Shown: positions 43,163 through 53,111, numbered from the stretch's first letter. The stretch: DNA of 64,000 bases from Cedecea neteri (GCF_000757825.1 NZ_CP009451.1:3968001-4032000); one strand, 5' to 3'. Notes: generated by a model from the sequence alone, not told the origin. Translations and numbers: made by a program.

Positions 43163-45718
43163 CTATGCGAACCTTTCACGGAGCGTTCTGCTACTGAAGT
43201 TATTTTCGTGTTTGATATCTTTGACTGCGTTGGTGAGTACGTTGCCGTTAGGCAGATAACCTGCCATGGAACTGATAAAGTCTCGCAGATGCTTATATTC
43301 ATCTTCTCTTGCAGCCATATATTTTTTATCCCCCTCGGGACCTGCAGCAATCATCCCTTTAAGCAGATTAAGCGCATTATTTGTATCGTTACCTAAACGT
43401 GTTGCCAGACCACTCGTTCTGGTACTCTCGGGGAGTTGTTTAAGTGTTGCTGCGGCTTGGTCCAGTAGAGGGAAGACTTGCGGCCAGTGCGGTGAGGGGG
43501 TGCCATTTGCCTCCGTTGCCTTTGCTAACAGCGGTCCTGGTTCTGAAAATATTCTCTCCAGATGTTGAACTTCAAGGAGTTTAATTTCAGTGGCGGCCAT
43601 ATTACGTAGCAGGGTTTTTTTCGGTTCTCCGCCGGGTAAGTCCTGCGCCTGAGTTTTCAGGTTGCTGAAGGTTTTCACCAGGTCTTCTGACCAGGTGGCG
43701 TGAAATCTGGCAACTGCAGTAATCTTCTGCTGCACATCAGCAAATTCCTTATAAATAGTATCCAGCTCGTTGTTCTTTGTCTGCAACGCAGTGATATGCT
43801 CCATCAGTGCATGCTTGCGTGGACAATCGCCGATGGCGCTCATTTTCCCGGCAAGGTCGTTGACAACATCCTTAATGGCGTACTTATTACCTTCTATATA
43901 ATGGCGTAATGTGGCTTCGACAGACTCCATGACCTGGTGCTGGGTAATCAGGCTAGCAATGAATCCTTTGAATTCACTCTTGCCCTGTCCAGAAATAGTG
44001 AGTTGTTGTACTTTGTCTTTTAATGCTGTAAGTGCCTGAACAGCATTCCCTGACGCCGGGCTTCGTCCTGCCTCCGGCATACTCCCGACGCGTTCTTGCC
44101 AGATATCGACCTTACGGCGTAAAAGCCCCTCATCAAGTTCATCAATTTGCAGTTGATAACTCGACTTTCTTTGACTTTCTGGCAACTGAGTGTTCAGGGT
44201 TTGCAATTCATAAATGACCCTTTCCCGCGGAAAATCTAAAACATTATGATCGGCAAGCGTCAGTCCTTCACTCAGGAGTCTGTCAATTTTGCTGATGGTG
44301 ACATTTTGCTGATGGACGGTTTCAGCGCGACTGATAAGTGTCATTTTGTCGGGTGTGAACGGGGGCAGACGGGTAGCTTGTGTCACCATTTTCTCGGTCG
44401 TTTTGCTATCCATATCTGACCGGATACCTGGATCACTCAGGAGTTTTGCCATGGTAGTCTCTGCCTCTTCCAGAGGCTGGAGCAACCTCCCGGAGGCATG
44501 CCGTGCCTGAGCCTCGATCTCTTCTCTGGCAATGTTGTGTGGGGCGATTTGCCGAATGGCATTGAGAGCGGTATTCAATAGCGTTGTCAGTGGCCCCGTC
44601 TCAGCCTGCCTCATTGCGACCTGCAGATTCGAAAACGGCTCCTGAGGGAAGGATTCGGAGGACTGGAGCTGCGCTTGCAGATCGGCGACCTTGTAAGCCA
44701 AACTCAGCTGGGACTGTATTTGTTGCAAACGATGGTTATCTGCCTCATGGAACAGTGTATCCATGTGTGGAGTAAACGTGGAAAGAAGGGACTGTTTTGT
44801 ATTGATGGCGTCCTTGCAGAGAAGGCCTCCCTGTAGCAGGTCATCGGCGCATTCCTCAACGAGAGTGTCAACAAACTCATGGTTGAGCCGTTGATGACTT
44901 TCCAGCTGCTGCTGTCTGTGGGTATTCAGCGCTGCCAGTTCATTGTCGATAAATTCGCTGTGTAACTCGGTGCGAACGTCCGGATCCTGAACGGATCTTA
45001 ACTGCGTCAGGTCCGCTATCAGTTTTTGATAGTGGTCTAACTGCGCTATCTGCTCGTCCAGGTTGCTTATTTCCTTGACGGACGTTTGCACCAGTACGCG
45101 CGATGCTTCCAGTGCTCTGGCCACCTCGAAGCCATGGCTGGTAGACATCACGGCAGCGGGGGCTAACTCAACGCTGCTGCCCCGGGAAATCAACTTTTCC
45201 TGATCTAACTGGTACAGCCCAGGCGCACCATCCTTACTGGTCATGTTGTGGGTGAGTACGTTTGAAAGCATCTCATGATGCATATCTGAATTCGATAATG
45301 CTATCTCGGGTAGCGTATGGTCATCTACGCGAATGACCAGAGTCAGGTGGCCAGGTGTATGAAGTTGACCCGTCATACCGGAAACGTTATGGCTTATCAG
45401 TTCAAATTCCATTGCGCGAACGTCGTCACCTTCCATTAGGTGAATAAGCCTTTCAATTGCCGGCCAGAGCGTTTCTATTGAATGGGTCTTATCGCTCGCA
45501 GCCGCCGTTTTTTCGCCGTAAATCATGTTGTAAATATCGCGCAGGTTCTTTTCTTTATCCTCTAAGTTCATCCCTGGCAGGTGGTTGAGTAATTTTATAA
45601 AGAAATTTTTGAATGCCTCCCAGCCTTCAAGATGGGTAGCTTCCTTCAACTGTCCCGTCAGCATGGCCTGTAATTGTAATTCATTAACACCAGAGGTGGT
45701 TCCGATAGTCATACTCAT
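43163..45718 (-). CDS. Candidate SPI-2-type secreted effector, large coiled-coil protein
   Basis: 851 residues from ATG 45718, chosen for AAGGAA seven bases before it; the frame opens 20 codons earlier without a site. No signal peptide or membrane helix. Residues 33-40 read WEAFKNFF, close to the WEK(I/M)xxFF motif in the N-terminal translocation domain of Salmonella SPI-2 effectors (SspH2, SifA, SseJ, SlrP). A beta-rich stretch HLTLVIRVDDHTLPEIALSN near 125-145 fits the same domain. From about 190 to the end it is almost all helix and heptad-rich coiled coil (KEISNLDEQIAQLDHYQKLI and many others). No catalytic motif is recognised. It lies on the ssrB strand with no terminator between, and looks AT-richer than the apparatus genes. 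Being a structural or chaperone-like protein is not excluded. Confidence 0.7.
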   Translation of the reverse strand: MSMTIGTTSGVNELQLQAMLTGQLKEATHLEGWEAFKNFFIKLLNHLPGMNLEDKEKNLRDIYNMIYGEKTAAASDKTHSIETLWPAIERLIHLMEGDDVRAMEFELISHNVSGMTGQLHTPGHLTLVIRVDDHTLPEIALSNSDMHHEMLSNVLTHNMTSKDGAPGLYQLDQEKLISRGSSVELAPAAVMSTSHGFEVARALEASRVLVQTSVKEISNLDEQIAQLDHYQKLIADLTQLRSVQDPDVRTELHSEFIDNELAALNTHRQQQLESHQRLNHEFVDTLVEECADDLLQGGLLCKDAINTKQSLLSTFTPHMDTLFHEADNHRLQQIQSQLSLAYKVADLQAQLQSSESFPQEPFSNLQVAMRQAETGPLTTLLNTALNAIRQIAPHNIAREEIEAQARHASGRLLQPLEEAETTMAKLLSDPGIRSDMDSKTTEKMVTQATRLPPFTPDKMTLISRAETVHQQNVTISKIDRLLSEGLTLADHNVLDFPRERVIYELQTLNTQLPESQRKSSYQLQIDELDEGLLRRKVDIWQERVGSMPEAGRSPASGNAVQALTALKDKVQQLTISGQGKSEFKGFIASLITQHQVMESVEATLRHYIEGNKYAIKDVVNDLAGKMSAIGDCPRKHALMEHITALQTKNNELDTIYKEFADVQQKITAVARFHATWSEDLVKTFSNLKTQAQDLPGGEPKKTLLRNMAATEIKLLEVQHLERIFSEPGPLLAKATEANGTPSPHWPQVFPLLDQAAATLKQLPESTRTSGLATRLGNDTNNALNLLKGMIAAGPEGDKKYMAAREDEYKHLRDFISSMAGYLPNGNVLTNAVKDIKHENNFSSRTLRERFA

Positions 45719-45829
45719 GAGCGTTTCCTTCTTTTTGTTGGTGAGAAGTTCATCGTATGAGCCCTCCCTGTTAATCACTATCGGGTGAAAGCGGGATACA
45801 TCCTGTTATATGCCCGACGGGGAACGGCG

Positions 45830-46465
45830 TTATTCTGTTAAACCTAGTCGCCGTGCGCAGATAAGTAATTCGGTGACTTTATGGACGTTGAGTTTTCGCA
45901 TGATATTTAATCGATGCGTTTCTACAGTTTTAACGCTAATACACAGTCGCTCGCCGATAAGCCGATTGGTAAAACCATCGGCAATAAGTTTGAGAATTTG
46001 CCGTTCGCGCGGCGTGAGTATTTCCGCGCTGTCATTTTTGACGCGAAGCGCGGCGTTAATCGCTTCCCGGTTTAGCGCCGGGTCGATATAACATTTTTTC
46101 ACCGCGACGCTTTGTAATGCTGCCAGCAGCACCTGGCGACTACTATTTTTCAATACATAACCCAGCGCACCCGCGCTTAGCGTGCGTATTGCCATCGTCT
46201 CTTCCATATGGGCGGTATAGGCCAGAATCGCCATTTGCGGCAGCCGACGAAGTAGCTGCGGGATAAGATCCAGTCCATTAATTCCGGGTAAGCCCAGATC
46301 GAGCACCACGATATCCGGCTCATGGATGCGGCAGGCGTTGTAAACCTCCAGCCCATCATCAATCTGTGCGACCACGTGAAAGCGTGGGTAGGGAGAGAGC
46401 AGGTTAATGATTCCATTAACAATCAGTTCGTGGTCGTCGACCAGCAGGATTCTATGATCGTGCAT
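45830..46465 (-). CDS. ssrB: Response regulator SsrB homolog
   Basis: 211 residues, NarL/FixJ family. Receiver with D10-D11 and phosphoacceptor D56 (VVLDLGLPGINGLD), then a LuxR-type helix-turn-helix (TNRLIGERLCISVKTVETHR). Alignable with Salmonella SsrB over its whole length, including H12, linked to acid response, and C203 (LLICARRL), the nitrosylation-sensitive cysteine. It should activate the ssa/sse promoters. AGAGGT precedes the start; 42 bases separate it from ssrA. Confidence 0.95.
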   Translation of the reverse strand: MHDHRILLVDDHELIVNGIINLLSPYPRFHVVAQIDDGLEVYNACRIHEPDIVVLDLGLPGINGLDLIPQLLRRLPQMAILAYTAHMEETMAIRTLSAGALGYVLKNSSRQVLLAALQSVAVKKCYIDPALNREAINAALRVKNDSAEILTPRERQILKLIADGFTNRLIGERLCISVKTVETHRLNIMRKLNVHKVTELLICARRLGLTE

Positions 46466-46507
46466 TGTATTACCTCTTGATAGACGGCCTTGTTGTCCGG
46501 GGCTGGT

Positions 46508-49258
46508 TTAAGCGTCCAGTGCTACGTTCAGGGTGTGGCGAAGTTCGGTAATTTCTTCTGCAGCCAGCGCCAGGCCATGCTGCACGCGATTTTCCATATC
46601 GATGACGCTACAAACCAGAGGGCTCAACCCCGCCTGGCCGAGGCACCCTTTTAGGGTATGCAGCAGGGTGCTGGTTTTTGGCAGGGAGCCAAGGTTATGT
46701 TCGAGTTCACAAAGCAACAAATGCAGCGAGTGGCGTATTTTTTGGCGCATGGCCGCATCGTCCAGGGGAAGCAGCGCGTGCTCGACGCTGTGATCCTGCT
46801 CCTGGAGAGCGATATCGCGTTCCAACTGGTACTCCGAGGCAATGGAGATCCCATTGGCTAACTGATTGAGAGAGACGGGTTTGGTCAGATAATGCTGCAT
46901 ACCAGCCTCTTTGCAGCGGCTTATCTCCTCCGGGGCCGTATTCGCCGAGAGTGCCATAATCATGCACCGGGCGTCGTGATTCAGTGCGTCCCGTCGCCAG
47001 AGCCGGGCGCACGTCATGCCGTCCATCTCCGGCATACGAATATCCATCAACACCAGATCAAACCGCTGCTGCCGACCCAGCGCCAGCGCTTCTTCACCGC
47101 TCGCCGCGAGGGTAAATTCCTGGCCAAGAGAAGCCAGCATCATGCTAAAAATATCCCGATTGATAGCCGCGTCATCAACCAGCAATATATGTAACCTCCA
47201 GGGTTGTACCGGAAGCAGGTCGGCGCACTCACTCGCCACGCCAGAAAGCGCGTGGAGTACGGTCTCACGCAGCTTTCCGGGCAGAAAGCACAGATCATCG
47301 GCGTTAAATACGCTCTCTTGTCTGGCGATTTCGCACGTTAGCCCCCAGGTGCAGAGCTGGCGATGCAGAACCAGCGGTGCGGCAATCTCGCCCGACAGCG
47401 GTTCGGGAGGCTGATATTTGCCAAGCGGCAGCAACAGCGAGAGGCAAGTGCCAAATCCTGGCGTACTGCGTAACTCAAGCCATCCTCCCATCATTCTTGC
47501 GAGGGTCGAGGCAATCGTCAGGCCGAGCCCCGTTCCCTGACAGTGCCCCTGGCTCTGGAAAAAAGGCTCGAATACGGCTTTTTGATCGGCAAGGCTAATG
47601 CCTCGCCCGCTGTCGCTCACGGCGAAAATAAGAAAATCATCGCTACGTTTAACGCTAAGGCAAATCGCGCCCTTATCGGTAAATTTGAGGGCGTTGCCCA
47701 GCAGGTTGACCAGGATCTGCCGTAGGCGAGTCCCATCCACTTCGAATATTAACGGTACCCGGTGACCAACAAAGGTTTTCAGTGTTAACCCTTTGCTTTG
47801 CCCGGGGCCCTGGATGGTATGCATCGCCTGATCCAACAGCGGGAGTATCGCGGTGTCCTCGACGTGGAGCGAGAGCTGTCCGGATTCAATGCGTGAGAAG
47901 TCGAGCAGATTATTGATGATGCTGAGTAACGAAAGGGTGCACTGACTGGCCGTATTGGACAACTGCGACTGTTTTTCACTCATGGGAGTTAATTGCAGAA
48001 GTTCGAGAGCCCCCAGCACCCCGCTTAAAGGCGTTCGCAGTTCGTGGCTTATCGTCGTCAGATGGCTACTTTTACGCTTATTGGCCTGCTCGGCGTGCTG
48101 CTTGGCGATCGTCAGTTCGCGGGTGCGTTCGGCGACGGTATTTTCGAGGTTGTCATACTGCTCGTGGAGGGTATCAAGCAGCAAATTATAGGCGTGTGCA
48201 ATGCTTCCCAGCTCGTCGAGGCGGTTTTCCGGTAACCGGGCGGAGAGGGTGTCTGGCCCGGTTTTCTCAATGATGTTGACGAAGTCCCACAGCGGGCGGG
48301 CCAGATGGCGGTGAAGCAGCCAGAACAGCATCATCGCCAGCAGTAGCAGGGTCGTCAGGGCAAAAGGTAGCTGCTCCGCCACGATGTTAAGCGCACGTTT
48401 TAGCACCCCGCTGGTCGGGTACAGGATAATCTGCTGCCAGCCGGGGCCTTTAAGTTCGCTGCGAAGTACCAGATAGCCTGGGATCTGCTGCCATCCGTCG
48501 TGGAGAGGCAGGTTCAGCAACATTTTTTGTAGCGTTCCGCTGTTACTTTCCGCAAGGTCCGAGAAGGGCAGGATCTGATTGTGCTTATCAAGCCAGAGAT
48601 TGATATCGCTGTCCGAGACGTTGTGGCCATAGGAAAGCAGGTCGTTAAGCTTAACCGCTAAACCAATCAGGATGTCATGAGAACCTGCTGCCGCGATAGA
48701 GACGCTCCAGCCGGTGCCGGGGATGTATTCTGGTTTACCCCAGAACAGGTTGTCGTGCGTGGCACGGCGTGGAAATTGCCACAGCTCGTTTTCCCGGCGA
48801 ATAAAATAATCGGGCGAATGATCGAGCGGGGGCAAAAGAGAAATACCATAGCGTCGGTCAAGGATAAAACTATCAAGATAGTATGTCTGTCCTGCGGTGC
48901 CATAAACCTGAATGAAATTCAGATCCTGAGCCTGTTTGTCCTGCGGCGTACAGATGCTGGCATCGACGGGGAAATAGCGACCCTCGCTTTTTGCCACAGG
49001 ATGCGTGCCCGTAGGGACATAGTGGTAGAGGCCATAGCTCTGGGCGAGCGCCAGCGCATCTCGCTCAGCACCTTCAAATCGATGGTTGCTTAGCCCCACC
49101 CGGAGGCGCGACATATGGGATAAATTTTCAATTATCCGTCGACGATTTTGATTTAGTGAAATATAGGTTGTGGTGAATATAATAATCAACCAAATGATTA
49201 GCAGGCCAACAGATATCAGTAGTGTTAATTTCCCCACCAGGGAGTGCTGATTTTTCAT
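46508..49258 (-). CDS. ssrA: Hybrid sensor kinase SsrA homolog
   Basis: 916 residues (Salmonella SsrA about 920). Membrane helices near 12-32 and 295-318 enclose a periplasmic sensor, then HAMP, HisKA with H405 (ISHELRTPLSG), HATPase, a receiver with D739 (LVLMDIRMPEMDG) and a C-terminal HPt domain with H867 (LLHTLKGCLG). All phosphorelay residues are present. It senses acid or osmotic cues of the vacuole by homology. Divergent from the apparatus operon. Confidence 0.95.
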   Translation of the reverse strand: MKNQHSLVGKLTLLISVGLLIIWLIIIFTTTYISLNQNRRRIIENLSHMSRLRVGLSNHRFEGAERDALALAQSYGLYHYVPTGTHPVAKSEGRYFPVDASICTPQDKQAQDLNFIQVYGTAGQTYYLDSFILDRRYGISLLPPLDHSPDYFIRRENELWQFPRRATHDNLFWGKPEYIPGTGWSVSIAAAGSHDILIGLAVKLNDLLSYGHNVSDSDINLWLDKHNQILPFSDLAESNSGTLQKMLLNLPLHDGWQQIPGYLVLRSELKGPGWQQIILYPTSGVLKRALNIVAEQLPFALTTLLLLAMMLFWLLHRHLARPLWDFVNIIEKTGPDTLSARLPENRLDELGSIAHAYNLLLDTLHEQYDNLENTVAERTRELTIAKQHAEQANKRKSSHLTTISHELRTPLSGVLGALELLQLTPMSEKQSQLSNTASQCTLSLLSIINNLLDFSRIESGQLSLHVEDTAILPLLDQAMHTIQGPGQSKGLTLKTFVGHRVPLIFEVDGTRLRQILVNLLGNALKFTDKGAICLSVKRSDDFLIFAVSDSGRGISLADQKAVFEPFFQSQGHCQGTGLGLTIASTLARMMGGWLELRSTPGFGTCLSLLLPLGKYQPPEPLSGEIAAPLVLHRQLCTWGLTCEIARQESVFNADDLCFLPGKLRETVLHALSGVASECADLLPVQPWRLHILLVDDAAINRDIFSMMLASLGQEFTLAASGEEALALGRQQRFDLVLMDIRMPEMDGMTCARLWRRDALNHDARCMIMALSANTAPEEISRCKEAGMQHYLTKPVSLNQLANGISIASEYQLERDIALQEQDHSVEHALLPLDDAAMRQKIRHSLHLLLCELEHNLGSLPKTSTLLHTLKGCLGQAGLSPLVCSVIDMENRVQHGLALAAEEITELRHTLNVALDA

Positions 49259-49517
49259 TATTGTTATCCTTAGGTGGTTTTATAATGCGTGACGTCATCA
49301 GGCTTAGTGATGTCAGAATACAAAATTATCGGCCTTATTCTCGATTCAGATAAAAAATCTAATTAATATAAAGCTTAATAAATGCCGCGAAAAACCATTG
49401 TATTAATTTGTAAGTGAGTATGATGGCAAGACGCTGAGGAAAAGATATCAGGTCTTTTACTGATGTACACCCAGGGGATCCTGAACGAATATGAACGCTA
49501 TTCAGGAGGCCCTGACT
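49259..49517. promoter_or_regulatory. Divergent ssrA-ssaB promoter region
   Basis: 259 bases, clearly AT-rich (for example 49344-49395), as expected for an H-NS-silenced, SsrB-activated promoter. A TGACGTCA palindrome is at 49291-49298, with GTGATGTCAG close by as a related half. The SsrB operator is degenerate, so exact sites are not assigned. Confidence 0.6.
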
Positions 49518-49892
49518 ATGTTTGATAAATTAAAAAAAATCCCTACGGTAGAGAACTTACGTATTTCATCTGATAGTGCAATCATGCTGATGAAATTAGA
49601 TGGCAGAATGGCGCGTGGATATTTGTGTACGCTGTCTTTAGTTTTGGCTATTTTTATTGACAGTATCGATAATTTTCCTCTTGAAACCGTGAGGTATATC
49701 ACTCTGTTACTTGCTGCCTGCCCGGAAATTCACGATTACGCCTTGCAGTTAATACCTGATGGAGGATGGTTGTGTTGTTATTATGATAAAAATATGTCAG
49801 CTGAAAAAATGGCCGTTGAAATTGAAAAGCATCTGGCTCTGACACGATATTTGGCAAACATCATTGTTAGTCAAAAAAACAGTAAGATGTGA
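49518..49892 (+). CDS. ssaB: SpiC/SsaB homolog, secretion-switch protein
   Basis: 124 residues from ATG 49518, chosen because AGGAGG lies eight bases upstream; an in-frame ATG at 49491 has no site. Same core as Salmonella SpiC/SsaB: ARGYLCTLSLVLAIF, YITLLLAACPEIHDYALQL, PDGGWL and EIEKHLALTRYL. In Salmonella it forms a cytoplasmic complex with SsaL and SsaM that holds back effectors until translocators are delivered. First gene of the apparatus operon. Confidence 0.9.
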   Translation: MFDKLKKIPTVENLRISSDSAIMLMKLDGRMARGYLCTLSLVLAIFIDSIDNFPLETVRYITLLLAACPEIHDYALQLIPDGGWLCCYYDKNMSAEKMAVEIEKHLALTRYLANIIVSQKNSKM

Positions 49893-49899
49893 GGCCAAT

Positions 49900-51384
49900 A
49901 TGAGAATAAAAAGAATGGTGGTATTTCCTGCGCTTTTTTTTTGTCTGTGTGCTCATGCGCAAACGCTGGCCTGGAAGGGGGCCGACTTTTCGCTGCGTGC
50001 CCGGAAAATCTCGTTGGCAGCGGTCTTGCAAAATTTAGCAGAGAACTATGACACGCCAGTGGTCATCGATCCGGCCATTGTGGAAACATTTAGCGGTGAA
50101 ATCCCTCCAGCTTCTCCTGTTGCAATTCTGAATAGATTAACCACGCAATATAACCTGGTGACCTGGCTTGATGGCAATACGCTGTTTGTCTACCCCGCAT
50201 CACGCGTGGCGCATCGCGTCATTACCCTAAACACGCTGCCTGCCAGCACCTTTATTCGTTATCTGCGTAAACGAGACGTGCCAGAAAAAAGTAGCTGCGA
50301 AGCCCGCACCATCCCGGGTGTTAATGCCATCGATATTAGCGGTGTCCCCGCCTGCACCGCGCGCATTACCCAGCTGGCGTCCATGCTGGATGGAGAGATG
50401 ACCCACCGCCGGGATGATGCGGTCAGCCTTGTGGTGTACCCACTCAAATATGCCACCGCAGTGGATGACCATTACCAGTATCGCGATCAAAATGTCGTTG
50501 TCCCGGGGATTGTCAGCGTACTTCGCGATATGAGCCGAGGTAGTGCGCCGACCACGAGCAGCAGTTCTGCTGCGACGCAGGGATTACCGATGTTTTCTGC
50601 CGATCCGCGACAAAATGCCGTCATTGTGCGGGATCGCTCGGTCAATATGGCGGGTTACCGCAAACTCATCGGTGAGCTGGATAGAAGGCCTCAGATGATA
50701 GAAATCTCGGTCACGATTATTGATGTTGATGCCGGGGACGTCAGCCAGCTCGGTATTGACTGGAGCGCAGCGCTTTCTCTGGGCGGCGGTTCCATCTCCT
50801 TTAACGGCCCGGACAGTAGCGCCGGGGGGGGATTCTCCACCGTCATTAGCAACACGCCCAGCTTTATGGCGCGGCTGGTGGCGCTCGAGAAGAATTCCCA
50901 CGCCTATATTTTGTCGCAACCGTCGGTGGTGACGCTCAATAACATTCAGGCGGTGCTGGATAAAAACATCACGTTTTACACCAAACTGCAGGGCGACAAA
51001 GTCGCAAAACTTGAATCCATCACCACGGGGTCGCTCCTCAGGGTCACCCCACGGCTGCTGGAGGAGCAGGGCAAGCAGAATATCATGCTGAGTCTCAATA
51101 TCCAGGACGGGCAGCAAAACCCGCCGTTGAGTCAGGATGAACCTTTACCGGAAGTACAGAACTCAGAGATAGCCTCTCAGGCCACCCTCCATCCCGGGCA
51201 GAGTCTGCTGCTGGGGGGCTTTAAGCAGGATAAACAGATGCAGGCGCAGAACAAGATCCCGCTGCTTGGCGATATTCCGATTATTGGGCATTTGTTCCGC
51301 AACGATCTTAACCAGACCCATAGCGTTATCCGTCTGTTTCTCATCAAAGCCACCGTAGCCAATAGCGACAGCAGCCATGGATAG
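49900..51384 (+). CDS. ssaC: Outer-membrane secretin SsaC (SctC)
   Basis: 494 residues from ATG 49900 (GAGG upstream). Signal peptide about 1-20 (ends AHAQ), N0/N1 ring domains, then the secretin core with the GQSLLLGGFKQDK and IPLLGDIPIIGHLF signatures. It forms the outer-membrane ring of the injectisome. Eight bases overlap ssaD. Confidence 0.95.
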   Translation: MRIKRMVVFPALFFCLCAHAQTLAWKGADFSLRARKISLAAVLQNLAENYDTPVVIDPAIVETFSGEIPPASPVAILNRLTTQYNLVTWLDGNTLFVYPASRVAHRVITLNTLPASTFIRYLRKRDVPEKSSCEARTIPGVNAIDISGVPACTARITQLASMLDGEMTHRRDDAVSLVVYPLKYATAVDDHYQYRDQNVVVPGIVSVLRDMSRGSAPTTSSSSAATQGLPMFSADPRQNAVIVRDRSVNMAGYRKLIGELDRRPQMIEISVTIIDVDAGDVSQLGIDWSAALSLGGGSISFNGPDSSAGGGFSTVISNTPSFMARLVALEKNSHAYILSQPSVVTLNNIQAVLDKNITFYTKLQGDKVAKLESITTGSLLRVTPRLLEEQGKQNIMLSLNIQDGQQNPPLSQDEPLPEVQNSEIASQATLHPGQSLLLGGFKQDKQMQAQNKIPLLGDIPIIGHLFRNDLNQTHSVIRLFLIKATVANSDSSHG

Positions 51385-52567
51385 CGAGTGGAAAATCCGT
51401 TTACTCGGCGGGGTACTGCACGGCCGTGAAGTCTGGCTGGCGGATGGGCATCTTTCGGTCGGAGAGCGCGGCTGCGATCTCTGTATTCCGCTGTGCGGCG
51501 GCGACAGACTGGAATTCACCGCAACACCGGAAGGATTATTGATCAATCCCGGGGGGGCTCCGGTGCGGGTCAATGGTCGGCGGCATCAGCCCGACAAGCC
51601 ATTACCCGAAGAGGGCGTGGTGCATGCTCTGGGGCTGACGATGGCGTTTGGCCAGCACCACGCCAATTTATCTCGCTATCCGCTTCGTCGAACAAGTCCA
51701 GCCCTGCTCTGGGGGATGGTGCTTGCGTGCCTGATACTGATGGGGGCCACCGTATTGGTCCTGCTTTGTAGCGGGAACCCACCGCCGCCGCCGCCGATGA
51801 CCTCCCGGGTGGCAGAACTGCTGCAGCAAAACGGGTTGACGCAGATCGCCGCAGCCTGGGAAAAGGATGGCACGCTTCGGCTCTCTGGCTACTGTGAAAA
51901 GAGCGACAGGCTGCAAAGCGTGCGCCTGAAGCTGGGCACATGGGGAGTGCTGTATCAGGATAATGTGGTGTGCACCGATCAGCTTATCAGGCAGGTGCGA
52001 GATGTCCTGACCCAGGCGGGGTATGACGAGGTAGAACTCACAAGCCACGCACCGGGCGAGATTAGCATTAACGCCGATATCATGATGGGCAAGCGCTGGG
52101 CGGGTATCCAGCAGCAGCTGACGACGATCCCCGGCCTGAAACATCTGCATATCGACAACCGTCATGAAACCCAAATCAACGCATTGATCGCCAGCCTGTT
52201 GCAGCAAAGGCTGGCGGAAAAAGTTAGCGTAACCTCAGTCGGTCAGGCGTTCGTTATCAGCGGCGTACTGAATATGAATGAGCAGCAATCTTTAAACCAT
52301 CTGCTGGCGCAATTGCGCCAGCAATTCCCCGGGATTGCGATGAGCTACCAGAATGTGGCGTCGTCCGGGGAGGGCAGCCAGCGCTTCCCCTCACCGATTG
52401 CCGCTATTGTCCATGGTCAGCAGGGGATTTACCTGCTGTTGGAAGATGGCGAGCGCCTGAGGGCGGGGAGCCAGCTACCGCAGGGAGGCGAAGTCGTTGC
52501 CCTGACCGACGCGGCGGTGGCGCTCAGATTTCCTGACGCATTGATTAACTATTCTTTCAATTTTTGA
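51377..52567 (+). CDS. ssaD: Inner-membrane outer-ring protein SsaD (SctD)
   Basis: 396 residues: cytoplasmic FHA-like domain (1-105), a membrane helix (110-131), a proline-rich linker (135-140), then periplasmic ring-building modules. Basal-body MS-ring partner of SsaJ. Overlaps the end of ssaC. Confidence 0.93.
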   Translation: MDSEWKIRLLGGVLHGREVWLADGHLSVGERGCDLCIPLCGGDRLEFTATPEGLLINPGGAPVRVNGRRHQPDKPLPEEGVVHALGLTMAFGQHHANLSRYPLRRTSPALLWGMVLACLILMGATVLVLLCSGNPPPPPPMTSRVAELLQQNGLTQIAAAWEKDGTLRLSGYCEKSDRLQSVRLKLGTWGVLYQDNVVCTDQLIRQVRDVLTQAGYDEVELTSHAPGEISINADIMMGKRWAGIQQQLTTIPGLKHLHIDNRHETQINALIASLLQQRLAEKVSVTSVGQAFVISGVLNMNEQQSLNHLLAQLRQQFPGIAMSYQNVASSGEGSQRFPSPIAAIVHGQQGIYLLLEDGERLRAGSQLPQGGEVVALTDAAVALRFPDALINYSFNF

Positions 52568-52579
52568 GCCTATAACACG

Positions 52580-52822
52580 ATGCCAACGCTGACTTATTTA
52601 GAAGATAGTGTGCGCGATTCGATTAATCAGGCGCAGGACAGATTAAAAATATTGCAGGCAGCAAAAATAAGATTGCTGCACTCGATGAAAGGACCGGCCA
52701 CCCAGGAACAATATCAGCAGTTCACCTTATTGTTGGAAGCGGTGATTCAGGCCGAAGATATTATCAAGGTGATCGCATATCGCTATCACAATCAACCTGT
52801 AAAACCTGATGATGAAAACTAA
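52580..52822 (+). CDS. ssaE: SsaE chaperone
   Basis: 80 residues, same length as Salmonella SsaE. TYLEDSVRDS at the start and QQFTLLLEAVIQAEDIIKVI near the end match it. Small helical cytoplasmic chaperone, associated with SseB and, by the Edwardsiella EsaE/EsaH example, with the needle subunit. Overlaps sseA by 14 bases. Confidence 0.9.
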   Translation: MPTLTYLEDSVRDSINQAQDRLKILQAAKIRLLHSMKGPATQEQYQQFTLLLEAVIQAEDIIKVIAYRYHNQPVKPDDEN

Positions 52823-53093
52823 TATTGCGGCTGAACAAAGAAGAATGGAGCGTGAATATTCCCGACTGTGTCAGTGCTATTCAAACTTCACCAGGCTGAA
52901 GCTGGCGATGGCTGAACTCGTGGCGCGTGCCGCAACTGACCCTGCCGCCGCGAAAAAGCTTAATGACCTGCAGGCTCTGATGCCTCAGGGTATTGCGGGG
53001 CTGGAACGTCAGGCCGGGAAGGATATGCAAGCGTTGAACGTTGCCCTAAAGCAACTGCAATCGCGACTTAAAAATATGGTTAATAACCAATAA
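52809..53093 (+). CDS. sseA: SseA chaperone for SseB/SseD
   Basis: 94 residues (Salmonella 108). Helical, heptad-rich; the signature MPQGIAGLERQAGKDM aligns with LFPQGVAGVNQEAEKD of Salmonella SseA. Shorter at the C-terminus. Starts at ATG 52809 inside ssaE; a second ATG follows directly. Confidence 0.85.
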   Translation: MMKTNIAAEQRRMEREYSRLCQCYSNFTRLKLAMAELVARAATDPAAAKKLNDLQALMPQGIAGLERQAGKDMQALNVALKQLQSRLKNMVNNQ

Positions 53094-53111
53094 TGCTACT
53101 GAGGTGAAAAT

